From Paenibacillus sp. Soil787 (GTDB lineage Bacteria; Bacillota; Bacilli; Paenibacillales; NBRC-103111), in the NCBI RefSeq assembly GCF_001429545.1, contig NZ_LMSP01000013.1:76206-140205 (forward strand): 64,000 nt of DNA. The letters are read 5' to 3'. Below are positions 25,500 to 35,863 of the stretch, piece by piece. The notes beneath the pieces are model-generated. The model made no database searches and had not been told where the DNA came from. It saw nothing but the letters and a program-made list of their open reading frames with translations. The first letter of the stretch is position 1. Every line of letters starts with the position of its first letter. Position numbers and translations under genes: made by a program.

Positions 25500-25682
25500 T
25501 AAAGGACTGGAATGACGTTAATCTCCGAAAAAGAGTGAATTTGAACATCTAATGGACTCGATAGCCCTTAATCTCCTTCAAATGATGAAAATAAGATAGA
25601 TTGAAGCCGAATAACGGCGCTGAAGTCCGTAAGCTCGGAATCATCGCACCAAATAGGCAGTTAGCGGCATATACGCCCGTTA
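25500..25682. repeat. Four-palindrome intergenic element E4 (TAACGG-N9-CCGTTA type)
   Basis: Four 21-base units lie at 25500-25520, 25550-25570, 25612-25632 and 25662-25682, with arms close to TAACGG and CCGTTA around nine bases. Arms are imperfect in the first two. Centre spacings are 50, 62 and 50. The first two units are both followed by ATCTCC. The element lies in the gap 25223-26137, between the copy-3 hairpin repeat and element E5. Confidence 0.8.
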
Positions 25683-25814
25683 AACGTCTATTTCCGGTTG
25701 GTTTCATTAGCTGTGTGCTAGAATTGGTCCGCCGGGGAATTATGCAGGCCGCTGACTGTGGATAAGAGGGGTAGAAGGAGCTGGGAACGAATGAGTGAAC
25801 ATGAATGGTGAACC

Positions 25815-25997
25815 ATTGGATTTTATCCACTGATTTTCCTATTCAGGCCTAACAATGATAGCAAACATTGGATTATTTCCAATCGAATGGCCTCAAAACG
25901 TTAATATTCGTGGAAAATGTTGGTTTCCATTGGATTTTCTCCAATCAAAGTCGGATGTCCAAAGCCCGTGATGATATTTCATTGGATTTTCTCCAAT
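25815..25997. repeat. Four-palindrome intergenic element E5 (ATTGGA-N5-TCCAAT type)
   Basis: Four 17-base units lie at 25815-25831, 25867-25883, 25929-25945 and 25981-25997. Arms are ATTGGA and TCCAAT around a T-rich five-base loop; only the first right arm deviates (TCCACT). Centre spacings are 52, 62 and 52. It ends about 140 bases before the start of the sensor kinase gene, so its last units may lie in that promoter region. Confidence 0.88.
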
Positions 25998-26137
25998 GTC
26001 ATTCAAATATTACATGGCTTGTGAGATCCAGTTTGTTCATTTTTGCCAATATGACTAAAGGGATAGCAGGAACACGAACGATGTTGCTATAATGTCGTCA
26101 AGGGATTGGTCAATACGAAGATATAGGGGTAAATCAG

Positions 26138-27940
26138 ATGAGATCATGGAGTCAACTTATACTAAGCATTAACCGCAGCTTCAGGGTAAAACTGATTCTC
26201 AGCCTATCCGTTATCATTTTGCTGGCCTTCGGCGTAACGGGCTATTTAACGTATCGCTATAATTTGTCACTATTTGAGGAAGAAATCAGTAAGCAGTTTT
26301 CTAGTACGAATGAAGAGGCACTGGCGAAGATGGACCTGAAAGTTCAGGAGGTTGTACGGGTCTCACAAACGGTCGTATTTAATCCTGAAATCGAAAAGGT
26401 CATCACGCGGATCAATTCGAGCGAAGATTCCGATCCATTTAAATTGTATTACAATAAAAAGCAAATCGAAGATCAGATTTTCCAGATCAAATCGGATGCG
26501 CCGTACATTACTGGCATGTATTTATATGATCTCAAAGGGAATCCTTCTTATTTCAGCTATACCACCTCGGCCATTAATATCCCGAGTGAGAGCGTATTCA
26601 GCACAATTCAATCCAAAATCAACGACACCTACGGGGACCTCGTATGGATTAGCATGCCGTTGCCATCCTCTATTGAACCAAGCGGGTTTAGAAATACAAT
26701 CATTGTGGCCCGGTGGATGAAAAATAGTGCTTTGAACACGTATGGCGTGCTCGTGATGGCTTTTGACGAGTCGTTCTTCTCGGGTTCTCTCAAGGAACTG
26801 ACGAAGAATGGAGAGGGCGAAGTCTATTTGTTCAACAAGAATAATGAGCTGTTATTTAGCAATTCGCCGGAGAGCTCGGTAGATAAACGGGAACGGCTGA
26901 AAAATTTGAATCAAACTCAGCTATTGGATAACCATCTGTTCGTTCAAGCACAGTCGAAAGTGACTTCCTTCAAGCTGGTCAGCGGAACTTCGCTTACGGC
27001 CATTCAAAGCAAGAATCGAGATTTATTTCAGAAAATCGTAATCTCTGGCCTGATCAGCGTTCTTCTCACCAGTGTGTTGATTATACTTTCCACGGGCAAT
27101 CTGCTGCGGCCGCTCAAGGATTTGCTGCAGGGTCTGCGCAAGGTAAGATCTGGCGATTTCGATACGCGCATCGAGATTAGAACCAAAGATGAGCTTGCTT
27201 ATATCGGAGAGAGCTTCAACGCAATGGCCGAACAAGTCGGAAGGCTGATTAAGGAAGTGTATTTGACGCAATTGAGTGAGAAGGAAGCGGAGCTTAAAGC
27301 GCTGCAAGCCCAACTGAATCCACATTTTCTGCATAATATGTTTAACGAAATTTATTGGAAGCTTTATCTGCAAGATGAGACCGAAACGGCGGCCTTGATC
27401 GCGGCTATATCGGAGATGCTCAAGTATTCATTGATGCCTGTGCGTACGCTGACCACCGTGAGGGAAGAATTTCAGCAGATTCGTAACTATTTGAAGGTGC
27501 AGAAGGAGCTCTTTGAAACGGACTTGGAGACGATTATTCAAGCGGATGATGACGTTCTGAACGGCCAGGTAATGCGGTCTCTTCTCCAACCATTGGTAGA
27601 AAATGTGTTTATGCATGCCTTTCGCAACAAAGTGTCGCATAAAGTGCTGTTGATTAAAGCGAGCAGCCGGGATGGCTTCCTGGAGATTGAAGTAACGGAT
27701 AATGGCTGCGGTATGGATGAAGTGGCCATTTCGCAAATACTGGGCTTCGAGGGCTCATCTTTGCCGCAGCGTTCAGATGGGCGAGAAAGTCTCGGGGTTC
27801 GCAGTGTTGTAAGGAGAATCGAGCTGGTGTATGGTACGCCTTATCGTTTGGAAATCAATAGCGTGATTGAAAGCGGCACCACTATGCGCTTAGTTTTGCC
27901 TTTTGTAAATGATGTCGGGACAGGAGGTTCAGCAGCATGA
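26138..27940 (+). CDS. YesM-type sensor histidine kinase
   Basis: A 600-residue membrane kinase. TM1 lies near residues 18-40, an extracellular sensor region near 41-290, and TM2 near 295-312. A HAMP domain follows to about 365. The His-kinase domain has QLNPHFLHNMFNEIYW with phospho-acceptor His396. The ATPase domain shows PLVENVFMHAF (N box), DNGCGMD (G1) and a GRESLGVRSV segment. It pairs with the response regulator that overlaps its end by four bases. In Paenibacillus such pairs usually control adjacent sugar-uptake genes; here the iol operon follows. Confidence 0.93.
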   Translation: MRSWSQLILSINRSFRVKLILSLSVIILLAFGVTGYLTYRYNLSLFEEEISKQFSSTNEEALAKMDLKVQEVVRVSQTVVFNPEIEKVITRINSSEDSDPFKLYYNKKQIEDQIFQIKSDAPYITGMYLYDLKGNPSYFSYTTSAINIPSESVFSTIQSKINDTYGDLVWISMPLPSSIEPSGFRNTIIVARWMKNSALNTYGVLVMAFDESFFSGSLKELTKNGEGEVYLFNKNNELLFSNSPESSVDKRERLKNLNQTQLLDNHLFVQAQSKVTSFKLVSGTSLTAIQSKNRDLFQKIVISGLISVLLTSVLIILSTGNLLRPLKDLLQGLRKVRSGDFDTRIEIRTKDELAYIGESFNAMAEQVGRLIKEVYLTQLSEKEAELKALQAQLNPHFLHNMFNEIYWKLYLQDETETAALIAAISEMLKYSLMPVRTLTTVREEFQQIRNYLKVQKELFETDLETIIQADDDVLNGQVMRSLLQPLVENVFMHAFRNKVSHKVLLIKASSRDGFLEIEVTDNGCGMDEVAISQILGFEGSSLPQRSDGRESLGVRSVVRRIELVYGTPYRLEINSVIESGTTMRLVLPFVNDVGTGGSAA

Positions 27941-29493
27941 GAATCGGGAAAGTATTGATTGTGGAAGATCAGCCGAATTTTCGAAAAGGGCTGATAAAGA
28001 TGTTAGAGGGCAGAGAATTGGGCTGGGAAGTGGTTGGCGAAGCAAGCAATGGGCAGGATGCCTTAGCGCTGCTGGATGAGCTTAAGCCTGATTTGGTGTT
28101 GACCGATATTCGAATGCCCGTCATGGACGGGATTGAATTCGTAGGCCATTTGCGACAGAGCCATCCTGACATGCTTGTCATCATTTTGACGGGATACAAG
28201 AATTTCGAGTATGCACAAGCTGCCGTTCGGCATGGTGCGCTGGATATTCTGATCAAGCCATGTACGGAACAGGATGTTCGTCAGGTGATGAATAAGGCAT
28301 CCGAGCGGTTCTATGTTAAATACGCGCAGCAGCAAAAGCAGCAAGTGCAGCTGAGGCTTCAGCAAGATCAGGAGCTTCGAGCGGCTTTATTGGACTTGCC
28401 TTATGAGAAGAGCGTAGCAGCAAGGCTAACGGAGGGCTTGGCTGGTAGGGAGCTGTGGCTTCTGCAAATGAACAGTGAGGATTTGGCAAATAAAGCGTAT
28501 GGGAAAAGCGACATGAGTCTTATGCAATTTGCGTTCTCCAATATCGCCCTAGAGCTGCTGAATGGAGCGGGGCTGGAGGCTCAGCTTCTATTGGTGGAGC
28601 ATGACAGCTTTGTACTGGTTTCGGCACAACATGGTGTCGAAGAGAGCTTGCAAGAAGCCATTCAAAATGCTTCCATCGAATATTTGAAAATTCGCTTGCA
28701 TATGATTTCCATGGGGATCGGCCCTTCTGCTAATGAGTTAGCGGATTTGTATAACTTGACCAAAGGGATTGTCTATGGACCTGTTAACAGCCTTCCTGAG
28801 ATTGGTAGTGAGACAGGTTCCGGGATCATGCTATCGCTGAACCAAGCGAAGGTTAGAGAAATGGAAGTTCAACTGATGTCTGCCATTCTGGTCGGTCAGG
28901 AGGACAGTCTTCAGCTACTTTTGGATCGAGTGCTGGCCGAGCTGTCTCTTACATCGCCAGAGGAAATGCGAATAGGGGCGTTATCTCTCTCCATTGCTTT
29001 GCTTGGAACAATACAGAAGCAATTTGATTCGGGCGATAACAATGCGCTAGCCAGGATTCCTAACGAAATGCCGCAGACGCATTGGACCTCAGAGGAAGTC
29101 CTTCAATGGGCTGCCGAGCAAGTGAAGAGCTTCCTGCAGCAATTTAACAACTGGCAAGCGGCCAAAAGTGACAATCTGATCGAGAGAGCCGTCAAGTACA
29201 TTGAAGAGCACTACAATGAAGAATGCCGCTTGACCGATGTGGCCTCGCATATTCATTTAAATCCAAGCTATTTCAGCGTCGTATTTAAGAAAGCAACAGG
29301 GGAAAGCTTTACGCGCTTCGTTACCCGTTTCCGTATGGATAAGGCGGCTTTGCTGCTCCGAAATACCGATATGAGAATATTCGAGATCGCTTCCGCAATC
29401 GGGTTTGATGAGCCGAACTATTTTACGAATGTCTTCAAACAGCAGTTCCAAATGTCTCCCAAGGAATATAGGAATGGCAGAGCGACATCATAA
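27937..29493 (+). CDS. YesN-type response regulator with AraC output domain
   Basis: A 518-residue regulator. The receiver domain covers 1-125, with the phospho-acceptor Asp57 in VLTDIRMPVMDG and the conserved Lys in DILIKPCTE. A long middle region of about 270 residues follows, typical of YesN proteins. The AraC DNA-binding domain covers about 415-515, with LTDVASHIHLNPSYFSVVFK and IFEIASAIGFDEPNYFTNVFK as the two helix-turn-helix motifs. Its ATG overlaps the kinase stop (ATGA). The likely target is the iolD promoter directly downstream, an inference from position. Confidence 0.93.
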   Translation: MRIGKVLIVEDQPNFRKGLIKMLEGRELGWEVVGEASNGQDALALLDELKPDLVLTDIRMPVMDGIEFVGHLRQSHPDMLVIILTGYKNFEYAQAAVRHGALDILIKPCTEQDVRQVMNKASERFYVKYAQQQKQQVQLRLQQDQELRAALLDLPYEKSVAARLTEGLAGRELWLLQMNSEDLANKAYGKSDMSLMQFAFSNIALELLNGAGLEAQLLLVEHDSFVLVSAQHGVEESLQEAIQNASIEYLKIRLHMISMGIGPSANELADLYNLTKGIVYGPVNSLPEIGSETGSGIMLSLNQAKVREMEVQLMSAILVGQEDSLQLLLDRVLAELSLTSPEEMRIGALSLSIALLGTIQKQFDSGDNNALARIPNEMPQTHWTSEEVLQWAAEQVKSFLQQFNNWQAAKSDNLIERAVKYIEEHYNEECRLTDVASHIHLNPSYFSVVFKKATGESFTRFVTRFRMDKAALLLRNTDMRIFEIASAIGFDEPNYFTNVFKQQFQMSPKEYRNGRATS

Positions 29494-29495
29494 GG

Positions 29496-29630
29496 TTAAG
29501 AGCTTAATGATGGTACTTTGCCACTCCCATTTCTTCGTCCATGAGTTTTTTTTGTAAAAGGCATTGCGGTCGAAAACAATATGTTGTACTATCGGATTAA
29601 GCGCTTAACCTTGTGAGATTAAGCGCTTAA
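29496..29630 (+). promoter_or_regulatory. iol operon promoter with AAGCGCTT operators
   Basis: TTGCGG (29564-29569) and TACTAT (29587-29592) are spaced by 17 bases. Directly downstream lie two perfect 12-base palindromes, TTAAGCGCTTAA, at 29597-29608 and 29619-29630, 22 bases apart, inside an almost identical 18-base repeat. A variant, TTAAGAGCTTAA, lies upstream at 29496-29507. The AAGCGCTT core is that of LacI-family operators, and a LacI regulator closes this operon. Two sites inside the transcribed leader plus one upstream would allow repression with looping. Confidence 0.85.
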
Positions 29631-29655
29631 CCTTTATCGTGAAAGGAAGATGGTC

Positions 29656-31521
29656 ATGAGTACGATTCGACTAACGATGGCACAAGCGCTGCTGCGTTTT
29701 CTGGACCAACAGTATGTGTCTGTGGATGGACAAGAGACCAAGTTTGTACGTGGTGTCATGGGGATTTTCGGTCATGGCAATGTGACAGGACTTGGAGAAG
29801 CCTTGGAACGGAGCGCAGGAGACCTTACTTATATACAAGGCAAGAATGAGCAGGGGATGGTTCATGCCGCGGCGGCTTACGCCAAGCAGCAAAACCGTCG
29901 GCAAATCTATGCCTGCACGACATCGATTGGACCCGGTGCTCTGAATATGGTGACCGCCGCGGCAACAGCGACAGTCAACCGGATTCCGGTGCTGCTGCTG
30001 CCAGGTGACAATTTTGCCTCAAGACAGCCGGATCCAGTGCTTCAGCAGCTTGAGGTTGTGGGCGATTATACCGTGTCAGCTACAGATCCCTTCAAATCGG
30101 TCAGTAAATATTGGGACCGGATTGTTCGGCCCGAGCAGTTGATGAGCGCGGCTGTACAGGCGATGCGGGTGTTAACAGACCCTGCAGAAACAGGAGCGGT
30201 TACATTAGCTTTGCCTCAAGATGTGCAGGCAGAGGCGTACGATTATCCGGAAGCCTTTTTCGATAAGAAAGTCCATTATCTAGATAGACGTCCACCAGCA
30301 AGAGAAGCAGTGAATCGCGCTGTGGCCTGCCTGGCAGGCAAACAGCGTCCGTTGATTATTGCAGGCGGCGGAGTCCTTTATGCGGATGCGACGAAAGAAT
30401 TAATGGAATTTGCAGCTGCCTTTGGGATTCCTGTAGCAGAAACGCAGGCTGGTAAAAGCTCGTTGCCTTGGAACCACCCGCTGAATGTTGGTGCTATTGG
30501 TGTTACGGGCGCACTCGCAGCGAATGTGCTGGCGAAGCAAGCGGACCTGATTATCGGCGTAGGGACGCGGTATTCCGACTTTACAACGGCATCTAAATCG
30601 GCTTTTGCGAATCCGAAGGTGCAGTTTATTAATATAAATGTAAGTGGGTTTGATTCTTCAAAATTGAGCGGGATAGGTATTACCGCTGATGCGAAGGAAG
30701 CGTTAAGTGCTCTGAAAGATGCTATGACGGCTCAGCGCTATGTTAGCGGTTACGAGAACGGTTACATAGCTTCTTTGAAAGCGGAGTGGGATGGCGAGGT
30801 TGACCGTTTATACAATGCGGAAAGTGCAGAGGGCTTTGCCCAAACTCGCGCGCTTGGGGTCATTAATCAAACGATTGATCCTTCAGCTGTCATTGTTTGC
30901 GCAGCGGGGAGCCTGCCGGGGGATTTACACCGTTTATGGCGATCTTCGGAGCCTAAAACCTATCATATGGAATACGGCTTCTCCTGTATGGGTTATGAAG
31001 TTAGCGGCGCTTTCGGGGCAGCATTGGCGGAGCCGAATCGCGAGGTCTATGCCGTGGTCGGTGATGGAAGCTACCTGATGCTGCACTCTGAGTTGGTTAC
31101 AAGCCTCCAAGAAGGCCGGAAATTTACGGTGCTGCTGTTCGATAATCATGGTTTCCAATGCATCCATAATCTGCAAAGGGGCCACGGCAGCGACGGCTTC
31201 GGGAATGAGTTCCGGTATCGTGAAGCCGCTACGGGCAAGTTGACAGGAGGATATATGCCGATCGATTTCGCAGCGCATGCTCGCAGCTTAGGCGCAAAGG
31301 CGTACAAAGCAAGCACACCGGAAGAACTCAAGGAAGCGCTGCTTAAAGCGAAGGAAGAAACGGTCACGACGCTGATCGAAATTCCTGTTGTTCCGGGAAC
31401 TAACACACAGGGTTATGAATCCTGGTGGCAGGTAGGTGTTCCAGAAGTTTCCGAGAGCGAGAAAGTAATTGCAGCACACGAAGAAATGAAGAAAAACATA
31501 CAAGCGGCGAGACCCATTTAA
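29656..31521 (+). CDS. iolD: 3D-(3,5/4)-trihydroxycyclohexane-1,2-dione hydrolase
   Basis: A thiamine-pyrophosphate enzyme that opens the inositol ring in myo-inositol catabolism, giving 5-deoxy-glucuronate. It is 621 residues long. The N-terminal Pyr domain has [19 protein letters not shown] and the catalytic-type glutamate region [16 protein letters not shown]. The C-terminal PP domain carries [16 protein letters not shown] with the GDG cofactor motif. Start 29656 follows AAGGAAG by six bases; an ATG at 29650 is also in frame. It is first of seven catabolic genes. Confidence 0.96.
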   Translation: MSTIRLTMAQALLRFLDQQYVSVDGQETKFVRGVMGIFGHGNVTGLGEALERSAGDLTYIQGKNEQGMVHAAAAYAKQQNRRQIYACTTSIGPGALNMVTAAATATVNRIPVLLLPGDNFASRQPDPVLQQLEVVGDYTVSATDPFKSVSKYWDRIVRPEQLMSAAVQAMRVLTDPAETGAVTLALPQDVQAEAYDYPEAFFDKKVHYLDRRPPAREAVNRAVACLAGKQRPLIIAGGGVLYADATKELMEFAAAFGIPVAETQAGKSSLPWNHPLNVGAIGVTGALAANVLAKQADLIIGVGTRYSDFTTASKSAFANPKVQFININVSGFDSSKLSGIGITADAKEALSALKDAMTAQRYVSGYENGYIASLKAEWDGEVDRLYNAESAEGFAQTRALGVINQTIDPSAVIVCAAGSLPGDLHRLWRSSEPKTYHMEYGFSCMGYEVSGAFGAALAEPNREVYAVVGDGSYLMLHSELVTSLQEGRKFTVLLFDNHGFQCIHNLQRGHGSDGFGNEFRYREAATGKLTGGYMPIDFAAHARSLGAKAYKASTPEELKEALLKAKEETVTTLIEIPVVPGTNTQGYESWWQVGVPEVSESEKVIAAHEEMKKNIQAARPI

Positions 31522-31545
31522 CGATAAAGGGGAGAGAACATATCT

Positions 31546-32454
31546 ATGAAAGATCTGCCATTTAAGCTAGGTATTCATCCAATTAATTGGGTGGGAGAAG
31601 ACGTCAAAGAACATGGCGCGGATACCACATATGAGCAAATTTTAGATGATATTCAGGCGTTGGGGCTAAAAGGTACCGAGATGGGCCGTAAATATCCGAC
31701 CGATATTGCGGTGCTGAAGCAGGAGCTGGATAAGCGGGGGATAGGCCTCGTGTCACAGTGGAAATCCGTGCTATTCTCTGATCCTACGTACAGGGATGAG
31801 GAGCTGAAAGCCTACAGGAAGCATGCCGAATTTCTCAAAGAAATGGGCAGTACGGTCATCAGCACAGCGGAAGTTGGGGGTTCGCTCCACTTTGACCCGC
31901 GCCGCTCCCCGAACGAGAAGGAAGTGCTTCGTCTGGACGAAGCCGGCTGGCAAAGCTTAGCCGAAGGACTGAACCTTGCGGGAGCCATCGCGCAGGAGTA
32001 CGGTCTGAAGCTGACGTATCACCATCATGGCGGAACGGTTGTTGAAAGTCCGGAGGAAATCGATAAGCTGATGGAGCTCACGGATCCTTCGCTTGTACAC
32101 CTGCTCTTTGATACCGGTCATGCCTATTATGGCGGGGCGGATCCACTCACTGTGCTGCGCAAGCATGAGAAGCGGATCGCTTATATCCACTTGAAGGATA
32201 TTCGGCAAGCCGTGTTAGACGAAGCTCGCGCCGAGCAGGTCGACTTCGTGACTTGTATCCGCAAAGGGGTGTTCACCGTTCCGGGTGATGGCTGTATCGA
32301 GTTTGCACCTATTTTTGAGGAGCTGCTGGCACAAGGTTATGCGGGATGGGCGATGTTGGAAGGCGAGCAGGATCCGGCTGCACACAACCCTTACGAATAC
32401 GCGAAGCAAGCACTTCAACATATAGAATCCCTCATTCCACAAGAAAGAAGGTAA
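31546..32454 (+). CDS. iolE: 2-keto-myo-inositol dehydratase
   Basis: Dehydrates 2-keto-myo-inositol to the dione that IolD hydrolyses. It is a 302-residue TIM-barrel protein of the xylose-isomerase-like fold. Metal-site segments are visible: STAEVGGSLHFD, YHHHGGTVVESPEE, LLFDTGHAYYGGADP and YIHLKDIR, with the Glu, Asp and His ligands expected of the family. GGGGAGAG precedes the ATG. It lies 24 bases after iolD. Confidence 0.95.
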   Translation: MKDLPFKLGIHPINWVGEDVKEHGADTTYEQILDDIQALGLKGTEMGRKYPTDIAVLKQELDKRGIGLVSQWKSVLFSDPTYRDEELKAYRKHAEFLKEMGSTVISTAEVGGSLHFDPRRSPNEKEVLRLDEAGWQSLAEGLNLAGAIAQEYGLKLTYHHHGGTVVESPEEIDKLMELTDPSLVHLLFDTGHAYYGGADPLTVLRKHEKRIAYIHLKDIRQAVLDEARAEQVDFVTCIRKGVFTVPGDGCIEFAPIFEELLAQGYAGWAMLEGEQDPAAHNPYEYAKQALQHIESLIPQERR

Positions 32455-32461
32455 CGATCCG

Positions 32462-33472
32462 ATGACTTATGTTTCCTTTCCGCAGTCGAAGCCGCTCGAT
32501 TTTGTAGCCATTGGCAGACTATGCATAGATTTGAATGCGAATGAAATTAATCGTCCCATGGAAGAGACCATGACGTTTACCAAATATGTAGGGGGTTCAC
32601 CCGCTAACATTACGATTGGCATGGCAAGATTGGGCATGAAAACGGCCTTTGTTGGCAAAATCGCCAACGATCAAATGGGACGTTTCATCGCTGATTATTT
32701 AGAACGGAACAACATCGAAACAACGAATGTCGTGACTGATCATACAGGCGCGGTTACGGGACTAGCTTTTACAGAAATTAAAAGCCCAACGGAATGCAGC
32801 ATCCTTATGTATCGCGACAATGTGGCTGATCTGCTGCTAACACCGTCCGAAGTGCAAGAATCGCTGATTGCTGAATCGAAGGTTTTGCTTATTTCTGGTA
32901 CAGCACTTGCGCAAAGCCCGTCCCGCGAAGCTGTCTTTCAGGCACTGGAATACGCGAAGAAGCATGGGGTCGTCATCATTTTTGATCTGGATTACCGTCC
33001 ATACACATGGACAACTTCGGAAGAGACAGCTGTTTACTACAATTTGGCGGCTGAGAAATGTGACATTATTCTGGGTACTCGCGAAGAATTCGATATGATG
33101 GAGCGCTTTGAGAACAATGCGGAGAAAAATGATCGTATCACGGCTGCGAAATGGTTCGATTACTCGGCCAAGATTGTCATTATCAAACATGGCAAGGAAG
33201 GCTCCATCGCTTATACGCCAGACGGTGTTGGTCATCGTGCCATGAGCTTTCCTGCTAAGGTGGTCAAGACGTTTGGTGCGGGCGATTCTTATGCGGCTGG
33301 CTTTATTTATGGCATCATGCAAGGTTGGACGATTGAGAAAAGTATGGAATACGGCAGTGCCGCAGCTTCTATCGTGATCTCCAGTCACAGTTGCTCTGAT
33401 GCGATGCCGACAACCGATCAAGTAAATGACTATATCGAGCGCTGCAACCGCGGTGAAATTACAGCATCATAA
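32462..33472 (+). CDS. iolC: 5-dehydro-2-deoxygluconokinase
   Basis: Phosphorylates 2-deoxy-5-keto-gluconate. It is a 336-residue PfkB kinase. The N-terminal signature is GGSPANITIGMARLG near residue 43, and the C-terminal one is TFGAGDSYAAGFIYG near residue 272, with the catalytic Asp. FDLDYRPYTW in mid-protein is typical of IolC. It follows iolE after seven bases. Confidence 0.95.
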   Translation: MTYVSFPQSKPLDFVAIGRLCIDLNANEINRPMEETMTFTKYVGGSPANITIGMARLGMKTAFVGKIANDQMGRFIADYLERNNIETTNVVTDHTGAVTGLAFTEIKSPTECSILMYRDNVADLLLTPSEVQESLIAESKVLLISGTALAQSPSREAVFQALEYAKKHGVVIIFDLDYRPYTWTTSEETAVYYNLAAEKCDIILGTREEFDMMERFENNAEKNDRITAAKWFDYSAKIVIIKHGKEGSIAYTPDGVGHRAMSFPAKVVKTFGAGDSYAAGFIYGIMQGWTIEKSMEYGSAAASIVISSHSCSDAMPTTDQVNDYIERCNRGEITAS

Positions 33473-33503
33473 CTAATTCGAACCACTAAAGGAGAGTCCA
33501 CAT

Positions 33504-34949
33504 ATGACAACAACATTGAAAAACTGGATCGGCGGCGAATGGATCGCTTCAACATCCACACAAACAGAACCGGTATATAACCCTGCAACAGAAGAAATTC
33601 TTGCTCATATTCCAATCTCTACGAAAGATGATGTGGATCATGCGGTTCGTACGGCACAAGAAGCTTTCCAAACCTGGAGCCGCACACCTGTACCACGCAG
33701 GGCTCGCGTACTATTCAAATACCAACAGCTTCTGGTTGAGCATTGGGATGAGCTGGCTCGAATCGTTACGCAAGAAAACGGCAAAAGCTACAATGAAGCT
33801 TACGGAGAAGTGCTTCGCGGCATCGAGTGCGTAGAATTCGCCGCTGGGGCTCCATCGCTCATGATGGGCAAACAGCTTCCAGATATCGCGTCCAATATTG
33901 AATCCGGCATGTACCGTTATCCAATCGGTGTTATCGGCGGTATCACACCGTTCAACTTCCCGATGATGGTGCCTTGCTGGATGTTCCCGCTGGCGATTGC
34001 CTGCGGCAATACATTCGTGCTGAAGCCGTCTGAGCGCACACCTCATCTGGCAAACCGCTTGGCTGAGCTGTTCCATGAAGCGGGCTTACCAGCTGGCGTG
34101 CTTAATATCGTTCATGGTGCGCATGACGTGGTCAATGGCCTGCTTGAACATAAGGAAGTTAAAGCCATTTCGTTCGTTGGCTCCCAGCCAGTTGCCGAAT
34201 ATATCTACAAAACTGCTTCTGCCAATGGCAAACGCGTTCAAGCGCTCGCAGGCGCTAAAAACCACTCGATCGTTATGCCGGATGCCGATTTGAACATTGC
34301 TGTGAAAGAAATCGTCAATGCAGCCTTTGGTTCTGCAGGCGAGCGCTGTATGGCTTGTTCCGTCGTGGTGGCGGTTGGAGAAGTTGGCGATACGCTTGTG
34401 GGCAAGCTGCTTGAAGCTGCTGATAAGATTACGATTGGCAATGGTTTGGAGGAAGGCATTTTCTTAGGGCCTGTCATCCGTGGTCAGCATAAAGAAAGAA
34501 CGCTTAAATATATTGAAATCGGTGAAACCGAAGGAGCGCTTCTGGTCCGCGATGGACGTAAGGACGCTGCTTCTGAGGGGCAAGGTTATTTCGTGGGACC
34601 TACGATCTTTGACCAAGTGGAGTGCGGCATGAAAATTTGGGAGGACGAGATTTTTGCACCTGTTCTCTCCATCGTTAGAGTGGCTACTCTTGAGGAAGCG
34701 ATCGAGCTCTCCAATCGTTCCGATTTTGCTAATGGCGCATGTCTCTTCACAAAGGATGGCAGCAATGTACGCCAATTCCGTGAAAATATCGATGCCGGTA
34801 TGCTCGGCATTAACCTAGGCGTTCCTGCGCCTATGGCTTTCTTCCCTTTCTCTGGCTGGAAAAAATCGTTCTACGGCGATTTGCATGCGAATGGGACGGA
34901 CGGCGTGGAGTTCTATACGCGGAAGAAAATGGTCACTGCTCGCTGGTAA
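33504..34949 (+). CDS. iolA: Methylmalonate-semialdehyde dehydrogenase (acylating)
   Basis: Converts malonate semialdehyde to acetyl-CoA at the end of inositol catabolism, and can also serve valine breakdown. It is a 481-residue aldehyde dehydrogenase of the MMSDH type. [20 protein letters not shown] contributes to the NAD site and the catalytic Cys282 lies in [24 protein letters not shown] is the MMSDH-like segment that replaces the usual catalytic Glu motif. AAAGGAGAG precedes the ATG. Confidence 0.95.
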   Translation: MTTTLKNWIGGEWIASTSTQTEPVYNPATEEILAHIPISTKDDVDHAVRTAQEAFQTWSRTPVPRRARVLFKYQQLLVEHWDELARIVTQENGKSYNEAYGEVLRGIECVEFAAGAPSLMMGKQLPDIASNIESGMYRYPIGVIGGITPFNFPMMVPCWMFPLAIACGNTFVLKPSERTPHLANRLAELFHEAGLPAGVLNIVHGAHDVVNGLLEHKEVKAISFVGSQPVAEYIYKTASANGKRVQALAGAKNHSIVMPDADLNIAVKEIVNAAFGSAGERCMACSVVVAVGEVGDTLVGKLLEAADKITIGNGLEEGIFLGPVIRGQHKERTLKYIEIGETEGALLVRDGRKDAASEGQGYFVGPTIFDQVECGMKIWEDEIFAPVLSIVRVATLEEAIELSNRSDFANGACLFTKDGSNVRQFRENIDAGMLGINLGVPAPMAFFPFSGWKKSFYGDLHANGTDGVEFYTRKKMVTARW

Positions 34950-34987
34950 CAGCGGGTTAGACCTTATCGACAGGAGAGGAGAACTTC

Positions 34988-35863
34988 ATGACGCTCGTTT
35001 CAATGAAAGAGATGCTGCAGCAGGCTTTGGCAGGAAAATATGCGGTCGGGCAGTTTAATTTGAATAACCTAGAATTTACACAAGCGATCCTACAGGCTGC
35101 TCAGCAGGAACAAGCGCCTGTCATTCTAGGCGTTAGTGAAGCTTATATCCCGTATATGGGCGGACTGCCCTGTATTGTAGGCATGGTGAAATCGCTGATT
35201 GAGCACTATGGGATAACCGTCCCAGTAGCTCTTCATCTAGATCACGGAACCAGCTATGACCTATGTATCCGTGCGATCCATGCCGGATTTACCTCGGTCA
35301 TGATCGATGCTTCTCATCATACGCTGGAACACAATATCGAAGTCACTCGTCAGGTGACACAAGCGGCGCATGTGCTGGGTGTATCGGTGGAGTCGGAGCT
35401 GGGCCGGATTACCGGACGCGAGGATGATTTAGCCGTAGACGAAGCCGAAGGCATGTACGCTGTTGCTGAGGACTGCGTTCGTTTAGTGAGGGAGACGGGG
35501 ATCGATTGTTTAGCTCCAGCCCTTGGATCCGTTCACGGTCCTTATCGGGGACAGCCAAAGCTCGGTTTCGATCGAATGGCGGAAATTAGAACGCTGACTG
35601 GACTGCCGCTGGTGCTTCATGGCGGAAGCGGTCTGCCAGATGAAGAGATTCGTCAAGCGATCGCTTGCGGTACAGCCAAAATCAACGTGAATACCGATAA
35701 TCAAATCGCTTGTACAGCCGCTATCCGTTCGTTCTTGAATGAACATCCGGAAGCATACGATCCAAGGAACTATTTAGTGCCGGCACGGGAAGCGATCATC
35801 GCCTCCGTTAGAGCTAAAATTCAATTGTTCGGGAGTGCGGGCAAAGCAGGAGGGAAAGCATGA
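34988..35863 (+). CDS. iolJ: Class II aldolase, 6-phospho-5-dehydro-2-deoxy-gluconate aldolase
   Basis: Splits the IolC product into dihydroxyacetone phosphate and malonate semialdehyde. It is a 291-residue zinc aldolase of the class II fructose-bisphosphate family. Zinc and catalytic segments are visible: [35 protein letters not shown] and [16 protein letters not shown] fructose-bisphosphate or tagatose-bisphosphate aldolase is possible from sequence, but the iol context decides. Its stop overlaps the iolG start. Confidence 0.93.
   Translation: MTLVSMKEMLQQALAGKYAVGQFNLNNLEFTQAILQAAQQEQAPVILGVSEAYIPYMGGLPCIVGMVKSLIEHYGITVPVALHLDHGTSYDLCIRAIHAGFTSVMIDASHHTLEHNIEVTRQVTQAAHVLGVSVESELGRITGREDDLAVDEAEGMYAVAEDCVRLVRETGIDCLAPALGSVHGPYRGQPKLGFDRMAEIRTLTGLPLVLHGGSGLPDEEIRQAIACGTAKINVNTDNQIACTAAIRSFLNEHPEAYDPRNYLVPAREAIIASVRAKIQLFGSAGKAGGKA

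Noticed and set aside
24360-25997. CRISPR-like pattern of palindromic repeats with spacers of 34-45 bases
   Set aside because: Each array has only four units of 14-21 bases, with unequal spacers in a symmetric pattern, and no cas genes are in the window. The geometry, not the repeat sequence, is conserved between arrays.
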